Assembly: GCA_028753945.1 (NCBI GenBank)
Contig: JAPNXP010000002.1
Span: 5,332,001 to 5,396,000 of the forward strand
From: Hexactinellida sp. DTS-2022
Lineage: Eukaryota; Porifera; Hexactinellida
DNA length: 64,000 nucleotides
Direction of reading: 5' to 3'
Shown here: piece after piece, positions 23,143 to 34,740 of the stretch
How positions within the stretch are numbered: position 1 is the stretch's first letter
Layout: each line of letters starts with the position of its first letter
Notes under the pieces: generated by a model
Database searches by the model: none
Told to the model about the DNA's origin: nothing
What the model saw: only the letters and a program-made list of their open reading frames with translations
Made by a program: the position numbers and the translations under genes

Positions 23143-24016
23143 GGTTCAGGTATACTCTAGAGCACTTCTACCAAAACTATCTACCCGAATTAATTAAATT
23201 TTTTACAGCGGATTTACTTCATCTTCTAACCGGCAAAAATGCAATAATATTCGAACTAGGTAACTCAGTGAAAAATATTTTTTCTAGAAAATCGTATTTT
23301 GCGGAACGGATAGGTTTTTTCCTGCTAATGATTAGGAGTAGATTGTTGCTGCATTGCATTAAGAAACTCCTAAACTATCATATGAGTGCAAGAATTCTTT
23401 TAATCACGTATGAGTCAAATTTTTCATCAATATATGTGGACATCACTTTTTTCATCATCAATAAATTAAATAAAAATAAAAATAAAAGTTACAAATGAAA
23501 TCGCTACACTCATATGATAGAACTAATTGAGATCTGTCCAAAACCGTTGAGATTTTGTTTCTAGGTGGTATATGAGTCATAATATGACTTCCGCAATGGC
23601 AATAATTGTGTTTGGAGATAGCGAGGTTTGAAAAAAAGTGTCCCCATGGCAGTGGCTTAGGTAGAGGACACTAAAAAGTCTGTATCATTGAGAGTATTCA
23701 ATATTCTTCCATAATATTTGAAATTAAGATGCGATATATGCTGTTCTATCCAAATATAAGATAAAACCTATATGTGGCAATGTCCCGAAATTATCAAGTT
23801 TCCATGGTATACTGCAACCGGCAACCAAAACCAGAACCCCAATATTTCTTTCAAAACTCGAAGTGAGTCAAACTGGAGAAATAATTGGAATTTTTCTTTG
23901 AAATTTCGTCAAAGTCCACATGGGTATCCACACAATCCGAAAATGCAATAAAAACGAGATTTACCATAGTTTGGGGTTTATCGAAATTTTGGGATTTTGT
24001 AGAGTATACCTGAACC
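23143..24016 (-). mobile_element. TTAA element family H, copy 1 (874 bp)
   Basis: Ends GGTTCAGGTATACTCTA and its inverse. TTAA follows at 24017-24020; the left flank reads ATTA, presumably mutated. Exactly the same length as copy 2 (49385-50258), which is inverted relative to it. A 170-codon frame (22986-23498) crosses from G into H and so cannot be a gene. Confidence 0.88.
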
Positions 24017-24020
24017 TTAA

Positions 24021-24490
24021 AACTCGATTGTTGTATGTGGGTATGTTTGTCTGGCTTGTATTCATGTGATAGGAGAATAGAAACCGGAATTATAATTGAG
24101 ATAGAGGCTAGCTTCCAAATAGACATATAGGTAAACAAGTATGCTGATTCTTTTCGCATTTAGAAATTTCTAATATCAATATTTATTGTTGTGTTTTTAA
24201 TAAAGTAAATAAATTGCGGAAAATTCAAAATGAACCCAGAGCCTGGCTTCCAGTTGGTGAAATAGGTGAACGAGTGAGTGTGCTGATTCCGATTCTCGCA
24301 TTAAAAAAATTCAACATCAATATTTATTGTTGTTGCTGGCAAAAATGTAATCAAATCGGTGAAATTCAAAATTATGGAGTCATATAATTATTGGTTTAGG
24401 GAGGGGTAAGGCTGCGTAGCGGTCGTTAACTTGATGTGGTAGCACCGATCCGTCACAAAGCTATCTAGAAAGAAGGGCTCGTGTTTACGA
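24021..24490 (+). repeat. Dispersed repeat S, copy 1
   Basis: Starts near aactcgattgttg, holds two tandem units of about 125 bases around tatgctgattc...cgcatt.agaaatttctaatat, and ends with ccgatccgtc.caaag...gaagggctcgtg. The same layout recurs at 29815-30303. Tandem units plus a terminal hairpin recall Helitron/Helentron-derived non-autonomous elements, but the class is uncertain. Confidence 0.55.
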
Positions 24491-26299
24491 ATAAAGAAAT
24501 ATAGTACATCTGAATTTAGTCTGAAATTCAATACGTCTGCAGAGCCGAGGCACGGGATTAGAACTTGTCTGGAAAGGGAGTTTAAGAGCGAGCGTAGCGA
24601 GTGATTGATTTGGGATCTGGGGGCTTGCCCCCCGATTTTTTTGTAAACTTAATACTTGTTAAATTCTCAGGACAATTAGTAGAATTTGGATTAATTATTA
24701 GTATTAGTAAATAAGACCCTAGTTCATTTAGTCGAAAATCAAAGAATTAGGTCACGTTGGTATGATAGTTGCTTCATTGCGCTGGACAAAGAGACTATAT
24801 AGTAATACTCAAACTATGGCACATAAAGTAGATACATCGAATTTGAACATTTTTTGTCTAAAAAAATCTACCCACCGGAGTGTCCCAAGCGCGGGGCCCC
24901 CAAAGCGCGGGGCCCTCGGCATATGCCGCATCTGCCGTATGGTAAATCCGGGCCTGCAGCTAAATAGAGTAAGGAACATTTCATAATTGATGTTACTATT
25001 CGAAAAAATAATTCTAGATAGTGAAATCATTTTTCCTGGCTAGTATGGATCAGTATAGTATAGAAATTTGATTAAGCTATAACCGAGGATATATGAATTC
25101 GCAACTTCTAGTATTATGGATATTTACTAGATAGGTATAGAGCAAAATATTGGCTATTTCAACTTTCTCAAATTCGAATGTTGAAAATTCACTAAGTGTC
25201 CCAAAAATGATTTCACTATCTAGAATTATTTTTTCGAATAGTAACATCAATTATGAAATGTTCCTTACTCTATTTAGCTGTTCCCATTGGGAGCACAATT
25301 TTGATTTTATAACTGTACTTTTCAAAATTTTATTTTTAGTGTTTTTTGATGAAAATTATACTAATTTTTCACTAAAACAAATATTTTTCAAAGAAAATTA
25401 TTTAAAATCGAAATTCTGCTCCCAATGGGATCTAGTACAGGTACTTATATGCCTTTTTTGCAATATATGTTTGTTTCAAATTTTTTTAGATTTCTCTGAA
25501 TCATCTTTTCTGAAAAGTGTATATTATATCTAAATATTATCTTTAAAAATTTTACTTATTTTTCCAAAACAATCCGAATGATCAAAATCAACAACAATTG
25601 TGGCAGAATTTTTTTTTTAATAATTTTAATTTTTTTTTATTTAATTTTTTTCCTGAAAAGTGATCTCAAAGGTGAAATTTTATAAAAAAAAATTCGGATT
25701 CGTTTTCTTGACATATTTTCGGACTTTATCAATTGTATATTGGCAATTGAAATATTTCTTCCTTTTCACCGTGAGCTACCCTAAATTCACTAAGTGTTTC
25801 CCTTAATAGAAGAACTCTATTTAGCTAAAAGCAGGTTTGAATAATCTATAACACGTTCGTATTAACAAGGTTTTTACTATATGTATTAGCAAAATAGTAT
25901 TTGGTCCAATCAAACAGAACTAATCGGTTGCAACCTTTAGAAATAAAGATGTTTTGTTCAGAAATAAATTTAACTCACGTAATATTTCCTGGGGTGAATG
26001 GGGAAGGGGGAATGGGCAGTGGCCGTGGAATGACCCTAATAAATAAAGTATTAAAGTCTCGTTTATAAGGAAACTCGCCGTTTATCATTTCATTTCTTGC
26101 CTCAGTTGTACTATTCTAGATTATTTCCATAACTAATTACTCAAATTAGATTTTGGCATTTGTATTCTAAAACTTTGTAAACAAAATACATACGTATTTC
26201 AGATCTGTGTGATAGTTATTACTAAATTCTCTAAATATAATATTACCTGCGGGGTGTGAGATATCTGAATGAGATATACAAGAAAAAAATGTAAAATTA

Positions 26300-26385
26300 C
26301 AGCTGCACCGACAGCATGTCCTTTTTTGGAGGCACTATATTTTGGTCGTTGGTTGATTATAGTGCCTCCATAAGAAAATGCTGTA
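26300..26385. repeat. Small hairpin element, copy 2
   Basis: Inverted ggaggcactata / tatagtgcctcc pair preceded by cagctgcaccgacagcatgt; related to 10255-10350. 25807-26290 is blank apart from a Tigger-like scrap (gttcgtattaacaaggttt) near 25855. Confidence 0.6.
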
Positions 26386-26672
26386 AAAATAACTGATTAA
26401 AAAACTGATTGAACACAAATAACTGATTGGATGCATAAATTCGACCAATTAAATTACAGCCTCAGGCCCTCAGTTAGGCATTTTATAACGCACACTTAAC
26501 AATTGATAGAAAGTCCTTTTATACTAATGAATGCTACTCGATAATCCATACTGGGACAACCCTCGAGTTTAATTGGTTGAAAGTTTTGTCACCTTCTGGG
26601 ATGGAAATGTGAATTATCAATATCGTGACCCCAGGTGCACATCTGTTAATAAACTTCTTTGGAGGGGATACG

Positions 26673-26705
<33 letters not shown>
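26673..26705. repeat. (AAT)n microsatellite
   Basis: About eleven uninterrupted AAT trinucleotides. 26706-27280 holds no gene. Confidence 0.97.
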
Positions 26706-26706
<1 letters not shown>

Positions 26707-27285
26707 TAACCGCAGTCATTCCAATACTGGGCCTAAATGATAAATGTGCCAACTACTTACTGACGCTAAAAATGACTGTTTGAAGTTATCTATTTTTCTA
26801 GGTACTCTATACTGGCCAGAGTTTGCATGTTTAAGAGCTAAAAAATTCATAATACTATGCCAACGGGTTAAATATGTGTACCTGGGTCACGAATAACGAT
26901 TCATCATCAAGTTAGATTAGTTAGGATATAATGTGTTGATTCGGCATACTCGAAAAGTATGCTGATTTCGAATTTCGCATTTATTTATTTCTAATATGAT
27001 TATGTTCTATAATCTATACAAAGAGCAAATAAGTTGACAAAAATAAAAATGAACCTATAGGACTTGAGTCATCCGTTTCGAAACAAACAAACGAATTAAA
27101 GTGGAGAATAAACAACATTAATACTTACCGAATGCATGTGTCTACAAATTGAGCCCCCCTCTGGCTTCCGAGGGGGACGCCAAATGTTCTGGCCACAATG
27201 TCCAGCAGGACGGAGCGTTCGGTTGGGTCACGGCATCAGAGGAAATATCATAATATTTCCATATGCTCCCGTGATGGCTTGAATC

Positions 27286-27635
27286 CAGGTGAGGCACCCT
27301 CGCTCCCCCCAGTGGGAAACTCTCCGCATGGGCCGGGTGAGCCACCCTCGCTCCCCCCAATGGGAAACTATGCGCCGGGGCCGGGTGAGGCACCCTCGCT
27401 CCCCCCAATGGGAAACTCTCCGCCGGGGCCGGGTGAGGCACCCTCGCTCCCCCCAATGGGAAACTCTCCGCCGGGGCCGGGTGAGGCACCCTCGCTCCCA
27501 CCAATGGGAAACTCTCCGCCGGGGCCGGGTGAGGCACCCTCGCTCCCCCCAATGGGAAACTCTCCGCCGGGGCCGGGTGAGGCACCCTCGCTCCCCCCAA
27601 TGGGAAACTCTCCGCCGGGGCCGGGGCCGGGTGAG
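27286..27635. repeat. GC-rich 48-bp minisatellite, about 7 copies
   Basis: Unit ggtgaggcaccctcgctccc plus ccccaatgggaaactctccg plus ccggggcc, very uniform in the last five copies. Since 48 is divisible by 3, several frames on both strands stay open (for example PGEAPSLPPMGNSPPG), which explains four long overlapping open frames. There is no start context, exon signal or non-repeat domain to support a protein. Confidence 0.95.
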
Positions 27636-27741
27636 TCATCAATATAATACGCCATTAACAGACTATAAACAATTCAGTAGCATAAGATTAGTTAGACTAC
27701 TAAATGATAATTATCTATAATGCAGTCAATTCCCGTTACAA

Positions 27742-29427
27742 CAGTGGTTCCCAACCTTTTTAACTCGTGAACCCCATGATACCTAAAATTTTGGTGGTGC
27801 ACCCAGCACATACCTAAGTTTGAAGGAGTCTATTGAGAAGGGCGTCGATTATAAAAAAAGGATGGGGGTGAACATCATATGGTCTCATTAGGATGAAAAG
27901 CGTCAGTATGTAATAATATCACAATGTTAATCTAAGTATACATGGATTTATAGACGAGCGCCGCAGCGAAGCGAGCGAGAAAAAATTTCTGGGGTGAAGA
28001 GGATTTTCGAATATTGTTGAGTATTACTAACAATTTCTGCCAAAAATATTATGCTATTTTAGGGAGGATAAAATTATGAGGTGCAGGGCGAATGCCCAAG
28101 GTAGGTTGTGAAGTTGTGGTAAATGAACTATTACGGACCAAACCCTCTTCGAAAAAGCGTCGGGTAACTTACATAAGACAAAAGTAATAAATCAATATAG
28201 TCGAGTAATCAGAATTTAACTTATAGATTATAACGTGACCTTCGATATATAAGGCCTGAGTGCTAAGCGAAAATTTGTGTACCATGGATTACTTAAGTGC
28301 ATTGAAAAATGGAGAATTGTTCTTTATCCCAATAATTAGCAATGATAGAGCTGAAAAGTGTATTATAACTATATAGGAATATGGTACCCAGGTATACATA
28401 GCACCCTCCAGAATTGTGATATGTCATCATTTGATGACGTTATGGTTATTTTGGTTGCGAATTATCTTGTTTTTCTAGCATACTTTTAACATAGTTAAAC
28501 GCGTTATAAATGTTCAAAATTGGAACATGGTTATACCCATAACTAGTTGAAAAAAATATATCGAAATTATAAATGGAATGTTGACACATTCCTCGGTTGC
28601 CATGGAAATGTATATTTCCTAAAATGTGTCATAACTCAAAAACTATGAATGTTATGTAAACTAGGCTGTTACTGATCTGTCCGGAATAGGTAACTTCCTA
28701 TTCATTGATAATACATTTTATATGCCTAACTTCAATCATCTTTGAGATAGTGAGTCATTACCTAATAATGAATTAAGTGTTAATTATGTCATGATCTCAA
28801 AAGTTATTGAAGTTAGGCATATAAAATGTATTATCAATGAATAGGAAGTTACCTATTCCGGACACATCAGTACCAGCCTAGTTTACATAACATTCATAGT
28901 TTTTGAGTTATGACACATTTAGGAAATATACATTTCCATGGCAACCGAGGAATGTGTCAACATTCCATTTATAATTTGATATATTTTTTTCAACTAGTTA
29001 TGGGTATAACCATGTTCCAATTTTGAACATTTATAACGCGTTTAACTATGTTAAAAGTATGCTAGAAAAACAAGATAATTCGCAACCAAAATAACCATAA
29101 CGTCATCAAATGATGACATATCACAATTCTGGAGAGTGCTATGTTTACCTGGGTACCATATTCCTATATAGTTATAATACACTTTTCAGCTCTATCATTG
29201 CTAATTATTGGGATAAAGAACAATTCTCCATTTTTCAATGCACTTTAAGTAATCCATGGTTCAAACCAGCACTCAGGCCTTATATATCGAAGGTCACGAT
29301 TATAACTATATTTTATAAACTTTATTTTAAAATGCTCAATATTCACTCCACTCCATCTCCCGTGCACCCCCGAGATGTGTCCCGTGCACCCCCAAGGGGT
29401 TCATGCAACCCAGATTGGGAACCACTG
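27742..29427. mobile_element. hAT-like element with giant internal palindrome (1686 bp)
   Basis: Ends CAGTGGTTCCCAACCTTTTT and GATTGGGAACCACTG, the Charlie-like hAT terminus. TSD CGTTACAA / CGTTATAA (27734-27741, 29428-29435), 8 bp with one change, lies inside element E. The outer regions carry chargeable hAT hallmarks such as subterminal ...gtgcacccc repeats. No transposase frame. Confidence 0.9.
28234..29298. repeat. 1.06-kb inverted repeat (arms ~510 bp, spacer 45 bp)
   Basis: Left arm 28234-28748 and right arm 28794-29298 are nearly identical inverses, from cgtgaccttcgatatataag outward to cctaacttcaat near the centre. It lies wholly inside the hAT-like element. A transcript would form a long double-stranded RNA hairpin. 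Confidence 0.93.
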
Positions 29428-29814
29428 CGTTATAACGAAGTGCTCGGGACCGTGATTTCATTTAATTATAAGCGGAGTTTGTTATAAGCGGAGTTCGTTA
29501 TAAGCGGATTTCGATCTAAAAAGTGTTCATTACAAGATGAATTTCGTTGTAAGTTGTATCCGGAGTTTAGTATAACCGGAGTTCGTTATATGCAGAATTC
29601 GTTATAACCGGAGTAAAATCAATAGCTTAGAGGCTATATGGGATTTAAATCACTTCATTATAAGCGGAGTTTCGTTATATCCATTTCGTTGTAACAGAGT
29701 TATAATAATGTAATAAGATAGAAACATTTTCGGACCATTAAATGACTTCGTAATAAGCAGGTACTTCGTTATATCCGACTTGGTTATAACGGGAGTTGAC
29801 TATCTATATTATGA

Positions 29815-30303
29815 AATCTCGATTGTTGCTTGTGTGTGTGTTTGTGTGTTGTCAGGATTGTATTAAAGTGATGGGGGATAGAAACCGCAATTAATATTGA
29901 GATAGAAACTAACATTCAAATGTTATAAAAGGTAAACAAATATTATAATAGGTAAACAAGTATGCTGAAAACGAATTTCGCGTTTAGAAATTTCGAATAT
30001 GAATATTTATTGATGTTGTTTACACAAAACAGGTAACAAATTAATGAAATACAAAATCACCCTAGAAGTTAGCTTTCAACGGGTATTATAGGAAAACAAG
30101 TATGCTGAACACGAATTTCGCAATTATAAATTTATAATATGAAAAACAAGTAAAACTATGGAAATCTTACAAAGGGATGTATATAATGTCCCTTTCTAAC
30201 ATTTTCCATGGCAGAAAGGATGAGGAAAAAGGCCGCACAGCGGCCGTTAACTTGAGGTACACAGCACCGATCCGTCGCAAAGCGACCGAGACCGAAGGGC
30301 TCG
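29815..30303 (+). repeat. Dispersed repeat S, copy 2
   Basis: Begins tctcgattgttgcttgtgtg, holds two tandem units of about 125 bases (tatgctga(a/c)a(a/c)acgaatttcgc), and ends with the hairpin ggccgcacagcggcc and then ccgatccgtcgcaaagcgac and gaagggctcgtg. Compare 24021-24490; similar tail fragments occur at 42815-42845 and single units near 26945 and 40330. Confidence 0.6.
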
Positions 30304-30489
30304 TGATAATATAAGTTAGAAAGCTCTAAAGGTTGCAGTCTTCAAAACGAAGATGGAGGATTAAGGTAAATGTAAGAGTTTGGGAAGTATATAAAACGAA
30401 TAATTGATCAAAACACAACAAAAACGTTAAATAGAATACATTAAAAGTGTACCAGGAAATTGAGACTGGGGACACTTGAAAGACAACTG

Positions 30490-32640
30490 ATGCAGGGACT
30501 GGAACTGAAACAACAGATGCTGGGACTGGAACTGAAGCCACTGATGCTGGGACTGGAACTGAAGCAACCAGGGGCGTGCTGGGGTTGGGGGCCCATGCGG
30601 GATTCCATTCAGAAAGGATTCGCTGTGGGGCCTGCGGTACCACAAGTGGGGCCCTAAGGCGGCCTTCAAAGGGGGGCCCGAGCGGGAATCCCGACTCGAT
30701 TGTATGGCCAGCACGCCCCTGGAAGCAACAGATGCTGGGACTGGAACTGAAGGAACAGATGCTGGGACTGGAACTGAAGCAACTGATGCTAGGACTGGAA
30801 CTGAAGCAACAGATGCTGGGACTGGAACTGAAGCAACAGATGCTGGGACTGGAACTGAAGCAACAGATGCTGGGACTGGTACTGAAGCAACTGATGCTAG
30901 GACTGGTACTGAAGCAACTGATGCTGGGACTGGTACTGAAGCAACTGATGCTGGGACTGGAACTGAAGCAATATATGCTGGTACTGGTACTGAAGCAACA
31001 GATGCTGGGACTGGAACTAAAGCAACAAATGCTGGGACTGGAACTGAAGCAACAGATGCTGGGACTGGAACTGAAGCAACTGATGTAGGGACTGGAACTG
31101 AAGCAACTGATGCTGGGACTGGAACTGAAGCAACAGATGCTGGGACTGGAACTGAAGGAACAGATGCTGGGACTGGATCTGAAGCAACTGATGCTAGGAC
31201 TGGAACTGAAGCAACAGATGCTGGGACTGGAACTGAAGCAACAGATGCTGGGACTGGTACTGAAGCAACTGATGCTAGGACTGGTACTGAAGCAACTGTT
31301 GCTGGGACTGGTACTGAAGCAACTGATGCTGGGACTGGAACTGAAGCAATATATGCTGGTACTGGTACTGAAGCAACAGATGCTGGGACTGGAACTAAAG
31401 CAACAAATGCTGGGACTGGAACTGAAGCAACAGATGCTGGGACTGGAACTGAAGCAACTGATGTAGGGACTGGAACTGAAGCAACTGATGCTGGGACTGG
31501 AACTGAAGCAACAGATGCTGGGACTGGAACTGAAGGAACAGATGCTGGGACTGGAACTGAAGCAACAGATGCTGGGACTGGTACTGAAGCAAATGATGCT
31601 AGGAGTGGAACTGAAGCAACAGATGCTGGGACTGGAACTGAAGCAACAGATGCTGGGACTGGAACTGAAGCAACAGATGCTGGGACTGGTACTGAAGCAA
31701 CTAATGCTAGGACTGGTACTGAAGCAACTGATGCTGGGACTGGAACTGATGCAACTGATGCTGGGACTGGAACTGAAGCAACAGATGCTGGGACTGGTAC
31801 TGAAGCAACAGATGCTAGGACTGGAACTGAAGCAACAGATGCTAGGACTGGAACTGAAGCAACTAATGCTGGGACTGGCACTGAAGCAACTGATGCTGGG
31901 ACTGGTACTGAAGCAACAGATGCTGGGACTGGAACTGAAGCAACTAATGCTGGAACTGGAACTGAAGCAACAGATGCTGGGACTGGTACTGAAGCAACTG
32001 ATGCTAGGACTGGTACTGAAGCAACTGATGCTAGGACTGGAACTGAAGCAACAGATGCTGGGACTGGAACTGAAGCAACTGATGCTAGGACTGGAACTGA
32101 AGCAACAGATGCTGGGACTGGAACTGATCAACAGATGCTGGGACTGGTACTGAAGCAACTGATGCTGGGACTGGAACTGAAGCAACAGGTGCTAGGACTG
32201 GATTTGAAGCAACAGATGCTAGGACTGGAACTGAAGCAATAGATGCTGGGACTGGTACTGAAGCAACAGATGCTGGGACTGGAACTAAAGCAACAAATGC
32301 TGGGACTGGAACTGAAGCAACAGATGCTGGGACTGGAACTGAAGCAACTGATGTAGGGACTGGAACTGAAGCAACTGATGCTGGGACTGGAACTGAAGCA
32401 ACAGATGCTGGGACTGGAACTGAAGGAACAGATGCTGGGACTGGATCTGAAGCAACTGATGCTAGGACTGGAACTGAAGCAACAGATGCTGGGACTGGAA
32501 CTGAAGCAACTGATGCTAGGACTGGAACTGAAGCAACAGATGCTGGGACTGGAACTGAAGCAACAGATGCTGGGACTGGAACTGAAGCAACAGATGCTGG
32601 GACTGGTACTGAAGCAACTGATGCTGGGACTGGTACTGAA
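30490..32640. repeat. 27-bp minisatellite, main block
   Basis: Unit gatgctgggactggaactga plus agcaaca, about 74 copies here with point variants (gggactgg(a/t)actg, gctaggac, gaaggaac). Variant units recur with a 378-bp spacing (14 units): the aatatatgctggtactgg variant sits at 30968 and 31346. Because 27 is divisible by 3, up to four frames are open on the two strands (DAGTGTEAT on plus, SVPVPASVA on minus), giving frames of up to 619 codons that also run through an inserted transposon; these are not good gene evidence. Confidence 0.96.
30569..30721. mobile_element. GC-rich hAT-like MITE in the minisatellite (153 bp)
   Basis: Ends CAGGGGCGTGCTGG and CCAGCACGCCCCTG with flanking GAAGCAAC on each side (30561-30568, 30722-30729). 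As GAAGCAAC is part of the minisatellite unit, the 8-bp TSD could in part reflect repeat phase, but array phase resumes exactly as expected after insertion. Confidence 0.88.
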
Positions 32641-34043
32641 CGCTGGTTCCGCCTTGTAATCGCCCATTATTAGAAATGTCCAAATTTTTACAATATTTTC
32701 ATAGATACTGCGGAAGGATGGTATCTTTCGATGGGACTTGGGTTTTCATCGATCCGATCATTATTACCAGAGTTATGACTGTTTTAGAAGAGCGGCATTT
32801 AATATTAAAACTCGGTTTTATAACTCCGAAGGTGTTGCCCACGTTAAAATAACTATTTATTGTATTTACAACGTTTCAATATTCAGACATATGATAGTCT
32901 GAGGAATTTTTTGCACAACTCAACAAAAATCTTTAGGAAAAAGTGGAAATTTCAAAAGTTATAGCCCTTCGGCGATCTTCAGGGTACGGATTCTTAACTA
33001 ATTTGTAACTCGGAGAGGAAAGGAGATAAATTAAAATAGCACTAGTGAAAAATCATCAGCATACATGGTTTCCCATATGCAAATAATACATTTTGTGAGC
33101 CTAGGAGGCCCCGTTTTCAAAAATGCCCTATATGGTAGTGTGAATGTGACCAATTTTGATGACACATGCATATTTGAAACTTCTAAACGAGAGACTCTAG
33201 AGCTTAGCTCTAAATTACTAATCACATTGATATATCATCTCGAAATCATTGCAATGTCTAAAATCACTCAAAACCAAATGGTTACCTTCCTAATAATCTC
33301 GAATGCCCATATATGGAGGTGTCATGTGACCATCGAAAGAGAGAAATGCAAATTCGAAAGTGAACTGGAGCTTAGTTCTAACTTTCAGACACTATCAGTG
33401 ATTGAATTCCAGCGAGATGGCCGATTTTAATTCCTTCCCCAATCAATATTCTTCCCTGTAGACGTGTCGAAAATCCTCTCTGCCACTTGAGTACCACCAT
33501 ATCTAATTATGGCATGCCACAATTTTAAAGCTTAGTTTTGGGGAACTTTTTGAAGTTATAACGCTGAAATTTGGAATATAGCACTATAGTATGTAAACTT
33601 AGACCTGTTACGGTTCCGATTTTCCGAATTCGTCCTTATTTTACAAACCTGGGCACTTTGAGAGCAGAAAAGTGGCTCAAATGTGGAAAACCGTCCGTTT
33701 TTTCATAAATCCAGCAATTCCGACGGAAAAATTTGACTTTTTGATATTAGCACCTTCCTAGAGTAACTCAAGGGGAAATGGAAGAATGGATTTAACCGAT
33801 TCAAATTTTTGTAATCTTTATCAATTCTTCAAAACTAAGCCTTTAGTACTATATTCTTCTATATGGGAGCTTAAATATAGAAATTAAAAAAAAATCAGTG
33901 CTTAGAAGCCTTATATTATAGCGCTAGCAGTCTTAAAATAGCCTATACACTATGTCCTTATAGATTAGGAAGTATTAGCTTACTAGGATAAACGAGTAGA
34001 TAGTTATAGATACTCACTAATGCGTTTATAGTAGGAACCAGCG
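32641..34043. mobile_element. Element R, copy 1, in the minisatellite (1403 bp)
   Basis: Perfect 10-bp inverted ends CGCTGGTTCC / GGAACCAGCG, with TGAA on both sides (32637-32640, 34044-34047). The array continues on each side. The interior contains the J-core block (33060-33430). The same right end, inverted, appears at 48403 in the Helitron remnant, which confirms that terminus. Non-coding; class unknown (4-bp TSD). Confidence 0.82.
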
Positions 34044-34740
34044 TGAAGCAACTGATGCTGGGACTGGAACTGAAGCAATATATGCTGGTACTGGTACTGA
34101 AGCAACAGATGCTGGGACTGGAACTAAAGCAACAAATGCTGGGACTGGAACTGAAGCAACAGATGCTGGGACTGGAACTGAAGGAACAGATGCTGGGACT
34201 GGTACTGAAGCAACTGATGCTAGGACTGGTACTGAAGCAACTGATGCTGGGACTGGAACTGAAGCAACAGATGCTGGGACTGGAACTGAAGCAACAGATG
34301 CTGGGACTGGTACTGAAGCAACTGATGCTAGGACTGGTACTGAAGCAACTGATGCTAGGACTGGAACTGAAGCAACAGATGCTGGGACTGGAACTGAAGC
34401 AACTGATGCTAGGACTGGAACTGAAGCAACAGATGCTGGGACTGGAACTGATCAACAGATGCTGGGACTGGTACTGAAGCAACTGATGCTGGGACTGGAA
34501 CTGAAGCAACAGGTGCTAGGACTGGATTTGAAGCAACAGATGCTAGGACTGGAACTGAAGCAATAGATGCTGGGACTGGTACTGAAGCAACAGATGCTGG
34601 GACTGGAACTGAAGCAACAGATGCTGGGACTGGTACTGAAGCAACTGATGCTGGGACTGGAACTGAAGCAACAGATGCTAAGACTGGAACTGAAGCAACT
34701 GATGCTGGGACTGGAACTGAAGCCACTGATGCTAGGACTG
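34044..34740. repeat. 27-bp minisatellite, second block
   Basis: About 26 more units. The run gatcaacagatgctgggact followed by an aggtgctaggactggatttg variant near 34450-34530 duplicates 32125-32205, so the two blocks share a variant order about 2.3 kb apart, indicating unequal exchange or segmental duplication within the array. Confidence 0.95.

Larger units (their letters stand above)
22905..24956. mobile_element. hAT-like element G inside F (2052 bp)
   Basis: Ends CAGGGCCGGATTTGGG and AAATCCGGGCCTG with an exact 8-bp TSD, CAGCTAAA (22897-22904 and 24957-24964). Subterminal blocks at both ends contain gcgcggggcccc in opposite orientation. No transposase frame. It contains TTAA element H copy 1 and repeat S copy 1. 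Confidence 0.92.
22370..25802. mobile_element. Foldback TTAA element F, with nested insertions
   Basis: TTAA at 22366-22369 and 25803-25806, ends GGGAAACACTTAGTGAATTT and its inverse. Without the inserted element G it is about 1.37 kb, made of two inverted arms of about 600 bp (22370-22904 plus 24965-25027, against about 25205-25802) and a loop of about 180 bp. Open frames across the arms are incidental. Confidence 0.9.
27723..29800. mobile_element. Tigger-like element E, split by a hAT-like element
   Basis: Left end CAGTCAATTCCCGTTACAA (27723-27741), then the hAT-like insertion, then 29428-29800 ending CGGGAGTTGAC before TA. The right part has about ten degenerate copies of ttcgttataagcgga, an inward reiteration of the terminal motif. 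The left piece resumes directly across the insertion when the duplicated 8 bases are counted once. Confidence 0.85.

Noticed and set aside
22986-23498. 170-codon frame
   Set aside because: It crosses the boundary between element G and inserted element H, and the counterpart in the other H copy is not conserved as a whole.
25150-25533. 127-codon frame
   Set aside because: Lies in the loop and arm of the foldback element F; the mirrored arm has a shorter frame, composition is AT-driven.
27142-27720. Four overlapping proline/glycine-rich open frames
   Set aside because: Products of the 48-bp minisatellite read in different frames.
29110-29487. 125-codon frame
   Set aside because: Lies in one arm of the long palindrome and crosses the end of the hAT-like element into the Tigger-like element.
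30326-32667. Long open frames of up to 619 codons on both strands
   Set aside because: They arise from a 27-bp tandem repeat whose length is a multiple of 3; several frames are open at once and one runs through an inserted transposon. No start context or non-repeat domain supports a protein.
33065-33430. 121-codon frame inside element R
   Set aside because: The related block in copy 2 and at other J-core sites does not keep the frame.
30490-34740. CRISPR-like regular repeats
   Set aside because: Units are contiguous with no unique spacers and the context is eukaryotic: a minisatellite.
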